From Speluncibacter jeojiensis (lineage in GTDB: Bacteria > Actinomycetota > Actinomycetes > Mycobacteriales > Mycobacteriaceae), in assembly GCF_029589495.1 (NCBI RefSeq), contig NZ_JAAIVF010000002.1:1-64000 (forward strand): a stretch of DNA of 64,000 nt, in the 5' to 3' direction. Under the pieces are notes generated by a model. The model was not told where the DNA came from and searched no databases. It was given only the letters and a program-made list of their open reading frames with translations. Of this stretch, positions 61,885-64,000 are shown one piece after another (the stretch's first letter is position 1; each line of letters starts with the position of its first letter). The position numbers were made by a program, and so were the translations under genes.

Positions 61885-63174
61885 TTAGTGGAACTGCCCC
61901 TCTTCGGTGGAGCCCTTCAGCGCCGCCGTCGAGGTGTTCGGGTCGACCGTGGTGGCGATGGCGTCGAAGTAGCCGGCGCCGACCTCACGCTGGTGCTTGA
62001 CCGCGGTGAAGCCGCGCTCGGCAGCAGCCTTGAACTCGCGCTCCTGCAGGTCGACGAAGGCGGTCATGCCCTCGCGGGCGTAGCCGTGCGCCAGGTCGAA
62101 CATGCCGTAGTTGAGCGAGTGGAAGCCGGCGAGGGTGATGAACTGGAACTTGAAGCCCATCGCGCCGAGCTCGCGCTGGAACTTCGCGATGGTCGCGTCG
62201 TCCAGATGCGCCTTCCAGTTGAAGGACGGCGAGCAGTTGTAGGCCAGCAGCTGGTCCGGGAACTCGCTGCGAACCGACTCGGCGAAGTGCTTGGCGACCT
62301 CGAGATCCGGGACACCGGTCTCCATCCAGATGAGGTCGGCGTACGGGGCGTAGGCCTTGGCACGCGCGATGCAGGACTCGACGCCGTTCTTGATGCCGTA
62401 GAAGCCCTCGGCGGTGCGGGTGCCGTCCAGGAACGGGCGGTCGCGCTCGTCGACGTCGGAGGTCAGCAGGGTGGCGGCCTCGGCGTCGGTGCGGGCGATG
62501 ACCACGGTCGGGACACCGGCGACGTCGGCCGCGAGACGGGCCGAGGTCAGGGTGCGGATGTGCTGCTGGGTCGGGATGAGCACCTTGCCGCCGAGGTGGC
62601 CGCACTTCTTCTCAGACGCGAGCTGGTCCTCCCAGTGCGAACCGGCGACACCGGCCGCGATCATGGCCTTCTGCAGCTCGTAGACGTTGAGGGCGCCACC
62701 GAAGCCGGCCTCACCGTCGGCGACGATCGGGGCGAGCCAGTTCTCGACCGAGGTGTCACCCTCGACCTTGGCGATCTCGTCGGCGCGCAGCAGCGCGTTG
62801 TTGATGCGGCGGACGACCTGCGGCACCGAGTTGGCCGGGTACAGGCTCTGGTCCGGGTAGGTGTGGCCGGAGAGGTTCGCGTCGCCGGCGACCTGCCAAC
62901 CGGACAGGTAGATGGCCTTCAGGCCCGCGCGGACCTGCTGCACGGCCTGGTTGCCGGTGAGGGCGCCGAGGGAGTTGATGTAGTCCTCGTTGTTCAAGAG
63001 GTCCCAGAGGATCTCCGAGCCGCGGCGCGCGAGGGTGGCCTCTTCGACGACGCTGCCCTGCAGCTTGACGACCTGCTCTGCGGTGTAGTTACGAGTAATG
63101 CCCTTCCAGCGCGGGTTGGTGTCCCAATCCTGCTGGATCTCAGCGGCGGTCTTCGGCTTGCCGACGTTCGACAT
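61885..63174 (-). CDS. aceA: Isocitrate lyase
   Basis: The 429-aa glyoxylate-cycle enzyme splits isocitrate into glyoxylate and succinate, needed for growth on fatty acids, cholesterol or acetate. Active-site KKCGHLGGK (catalytic Cys) is present. Length and sequence match Rv0467 (icl1). ATG with GGGAG upstream. The long upstream region has RamB-like motifs. Confidence 0.97.
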   Translation of the reverse strand: MSNVGKPKTAAEIQQDWDTNPRWKGITRNYTAEQVVKLQGSVVEEATLARRGSEILWDLLNNEDYINSLGALTGNQAVQQVRAGLKAIYLSGWQVAGDANLSGHTYPDQSLYPANSVPQVVRRINNALLRADEIAKVEGDTSVENWLAPIVADGEAGFGGALNVYELQKAMIAAGVAGSHWEDQLASEKKCGHLGGKVLIPTQQHIRTLTSARLAADVAGVPTVVIARTDAEAATLLTSDVDERDRPFLDGTRTAEGFYGIKNGVESCIARAKAYAPYADLIWMETGVPDLEVAKHFAESVRSEFPDQLLAYNCSPSFNWKAHLDDATIAKFQRELGAMGFKFQFITLAGFHSLNYGMFDLAHGYAREGMTAFVDLQEREFKAAAERGFTAVKHQREVGAGYFDAIATTVDPNTSTAALKGSTEEGQFH

Positions 63175-63712
63175 CGAGGCTCCCGTTTCTCATGATCATG
63201 CCTTGGCCCTCAAGGCAGGTACGACTGCGACGGAGGGGGCGGTTTCAAGCCCCGACACCGAAATCCGGAAGCCGGATCAGTGCTCGCGATTTCGCAACCC
63301 CGTACCAGCGCTTGGCCTGTACTACACAGACGATGGCACACGGTAAACACGCAGGTCCACCCCTTGCAAATGCCAATCTTCGCCATGTTTTCATCGCATT
63401 TGGCTAATTTTGCAAAGCAAGCTTGGCGATATCGGTAGATCAAGTTACCGGCCAGTAGGCGAAAAGTGGGGTCGGCCTGCGGTTTTGATGTCAACCGAGG
63501 TGACGGACACCGCGGCCCGACGGCCCGGCCGGCGCCCCTGCGCACCCGCCCGACGACACCGCCCGAAGCGACCGATGTGGCCGTTCTCACCTCGCCCGTC
63601 CGGCTACTGTCGACAGCGAGCGGGCGCGGTGCGGCCTCACGGTCCGCCGACCGACCGCGATCCAGACCTGTGACGAGGGTCCGTACGGGACCCGGGGAAG
63701 CGAGAGACGCCG
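63175..63712. promoter_or_regulatory. aceA / WS-DGAT divergent control region (538 bp)
   Basis: No gene is supported here (the open frame 63210-63731 is not codon-like). On the minus strand -35 TTTACC (63342-63347), 17-nt spacer and -10 TAGTAC (63319-63324) may be the aceA promoter, giving a ~140-nt leader with a small ATCCGG/CCGGAT hairpin (63263-63277). Two TTTGCAA motifs, 63363-63372 and 63408-63417, resemble RamB sites. The stretch 63290-63440 is notably AT-richer than its surroundings. Confidence 0.5.
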
Positions 63713-64000
63713 GTGCCCGTGCCCGATCCACAGACCCGGCTGCGGCCCCGGGATGCCACGTTCGTGTACGAGGAGTCCGATCGGCACCCGTCCCATTTCC
63801 TGGCCGTGTACGCCTTCGCCGCCCCCGCCGACGGGGCGCGGGGGGGCGGCTTCTCCCGCGCGGAGGCCGTCGACTGGATGCGCCGGCGACTGGGAATGTC
63901 GCCGATCTTCCGCCGTCGCCTGCGGCGGATTCCGCTCGACCTGGACCTGCCCCGATGGGTCGCCGACCCGTCCTTCGACGTGAACCGACACGTCGTCGTC
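63713..64000 (+). CDS. Wax ester synthase/diacylglycerol acyltransferase (partial, N-terminus)
   Basis: The first 96 codons of a WS/DGAT-type protein, cut by the window end. The segment FVYEESDRHPSHFLAVYAF followed by RRRLRRIPLDLDLPRWV and DPSFDVNRHV is the family N-terminus; the HHxxxDG catalytic motif lies beyond the window. It would make triacylglycerol or wax esters for storage. GTG at 63713 is chosen; a second GTG at 63719 is possible. Confidence 0.85.
   Translation, partial: MPVPDPQTRLRPRDATFVYEESDRHPSHFLAVYAFAAPADGARGGGFSRAEAVDWMRRRLGMSPIFRRRLRRIPLDLDLPRWVADPSFDVNRHVVV

Noticed and set aside
63210-63731. 173-aa minus-strand open frame upstream of aceA
   Set aside because: It covers the aceA promoter, has irregular codon use and no recognisable protein pattern or ribosome site.
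1-64000. CRISPR arrays, insertion sequences, prophage genes or tRNA genes
   Set aside because: No repeat-spacer pattern, transposase, integrase or tRNA-like cloverleaf was recognised; gene content is core-genome-like apart from the MetE-like insert.

Overview
The window comes from a high-GC actinobacterium of the order Mycobacteriales (Mycobacterium/Gordonia/Rhodococcus relatives). The markers are a mycothiol gene (mshA), hbhA, the mycobacterial small ribosomal protein bS22, senX3-regX3, ppx1, the KstR cholesterol regulator with its operator, and the igr steroid side-chain operon. Most of the window follows the gene order I remember for M. tuberculosis Rv0467-Rv0514, with a block resembling Rv3540c-Rv3544c plus Rv3573c-Rv3575c on the left. 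A Gordonia-like genus is my best guess; it rests on inference and not on an alignment.

Layout. 1-602: the 5' end of a 16S rRNA gene (minus strand) with leader and promoter, and the terminator of the steroid operon. 603-8667: cholesterol side-chain genes ltp2, chsH1, chsH2, chsE2 and chsE1, the fused acyl-CoA dehydrogenase fadE34, and divergent kstR with a near-perfect KstR box between them. 8838-12518: a trehalose-phosphatase/GH15 fusion and a LacI regulator. 12582-15365: a metal ABC transporter operon with a Zur-like box. 15374-18960: GtrA and a chain of small membrane proteins behind hemB. 17989-24429: rex-hemA-hemC-hemD-hemB with a Rex operator on the promoter, preceded by a glutaredoxin-like gene. 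24781-34759: HAD hydrolase, acyltransferase, epimerase, bS22, BldC-like HTH protein, proC, thioesterase, TIM-barrel isomerase, ppx and neighbours. 34831-43858: regX3/senX3, gpmA, a 4CL-like ligase, ybjN, mshA, hydrolase and SDR. 43896-50878: L,D-transpeptidase, murB, DUF2505, methyltransferase, an orphan AbiEi-like protein, DUF2993, deoC and purU. 50915-58254: hydrolase, MerR, AurF-like diiron enzyme, DUF2516, hbhA, XRE regulator, DUF445 and TetR. 58355-64000: a MetE homologue, fadB2, aceA and the start of a wax ester synthase/DGAT.

How the genes work together. The left block degrades the sterol side chain under KstR. The rex-hem block ties haem synthesis to the NADH/NAD+ ratio. The right end (fadB2, aceA, WS/DGAT) serves growth on lipids and storage. 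Many genes are joined by ATGA, GTGA or TGATG overlaps. At least a dozen others lack a ribosome-binding site and instead carry a TAnnnT -10 box 6-8 nt before the start codon, which points to leaderless mRNAs.

The most unusual item is the MetE homologue at 58355-60652. It is full length and aligns without gaps to E. coli MetE over the active-site region, yet three of the four zinc ligands and the catalytic histidine are replaced. Other items of note are a bidirectional leaderless promoter shared by murB and its neighbour, 11-bp-spaced Pho/RegX3-like repeats before senX3, a 70-bp nested inverted repeat, and several dyads next to regulator genes. All functional names rest on recognising sequence motifs and on remembered synteny; no database search was run.
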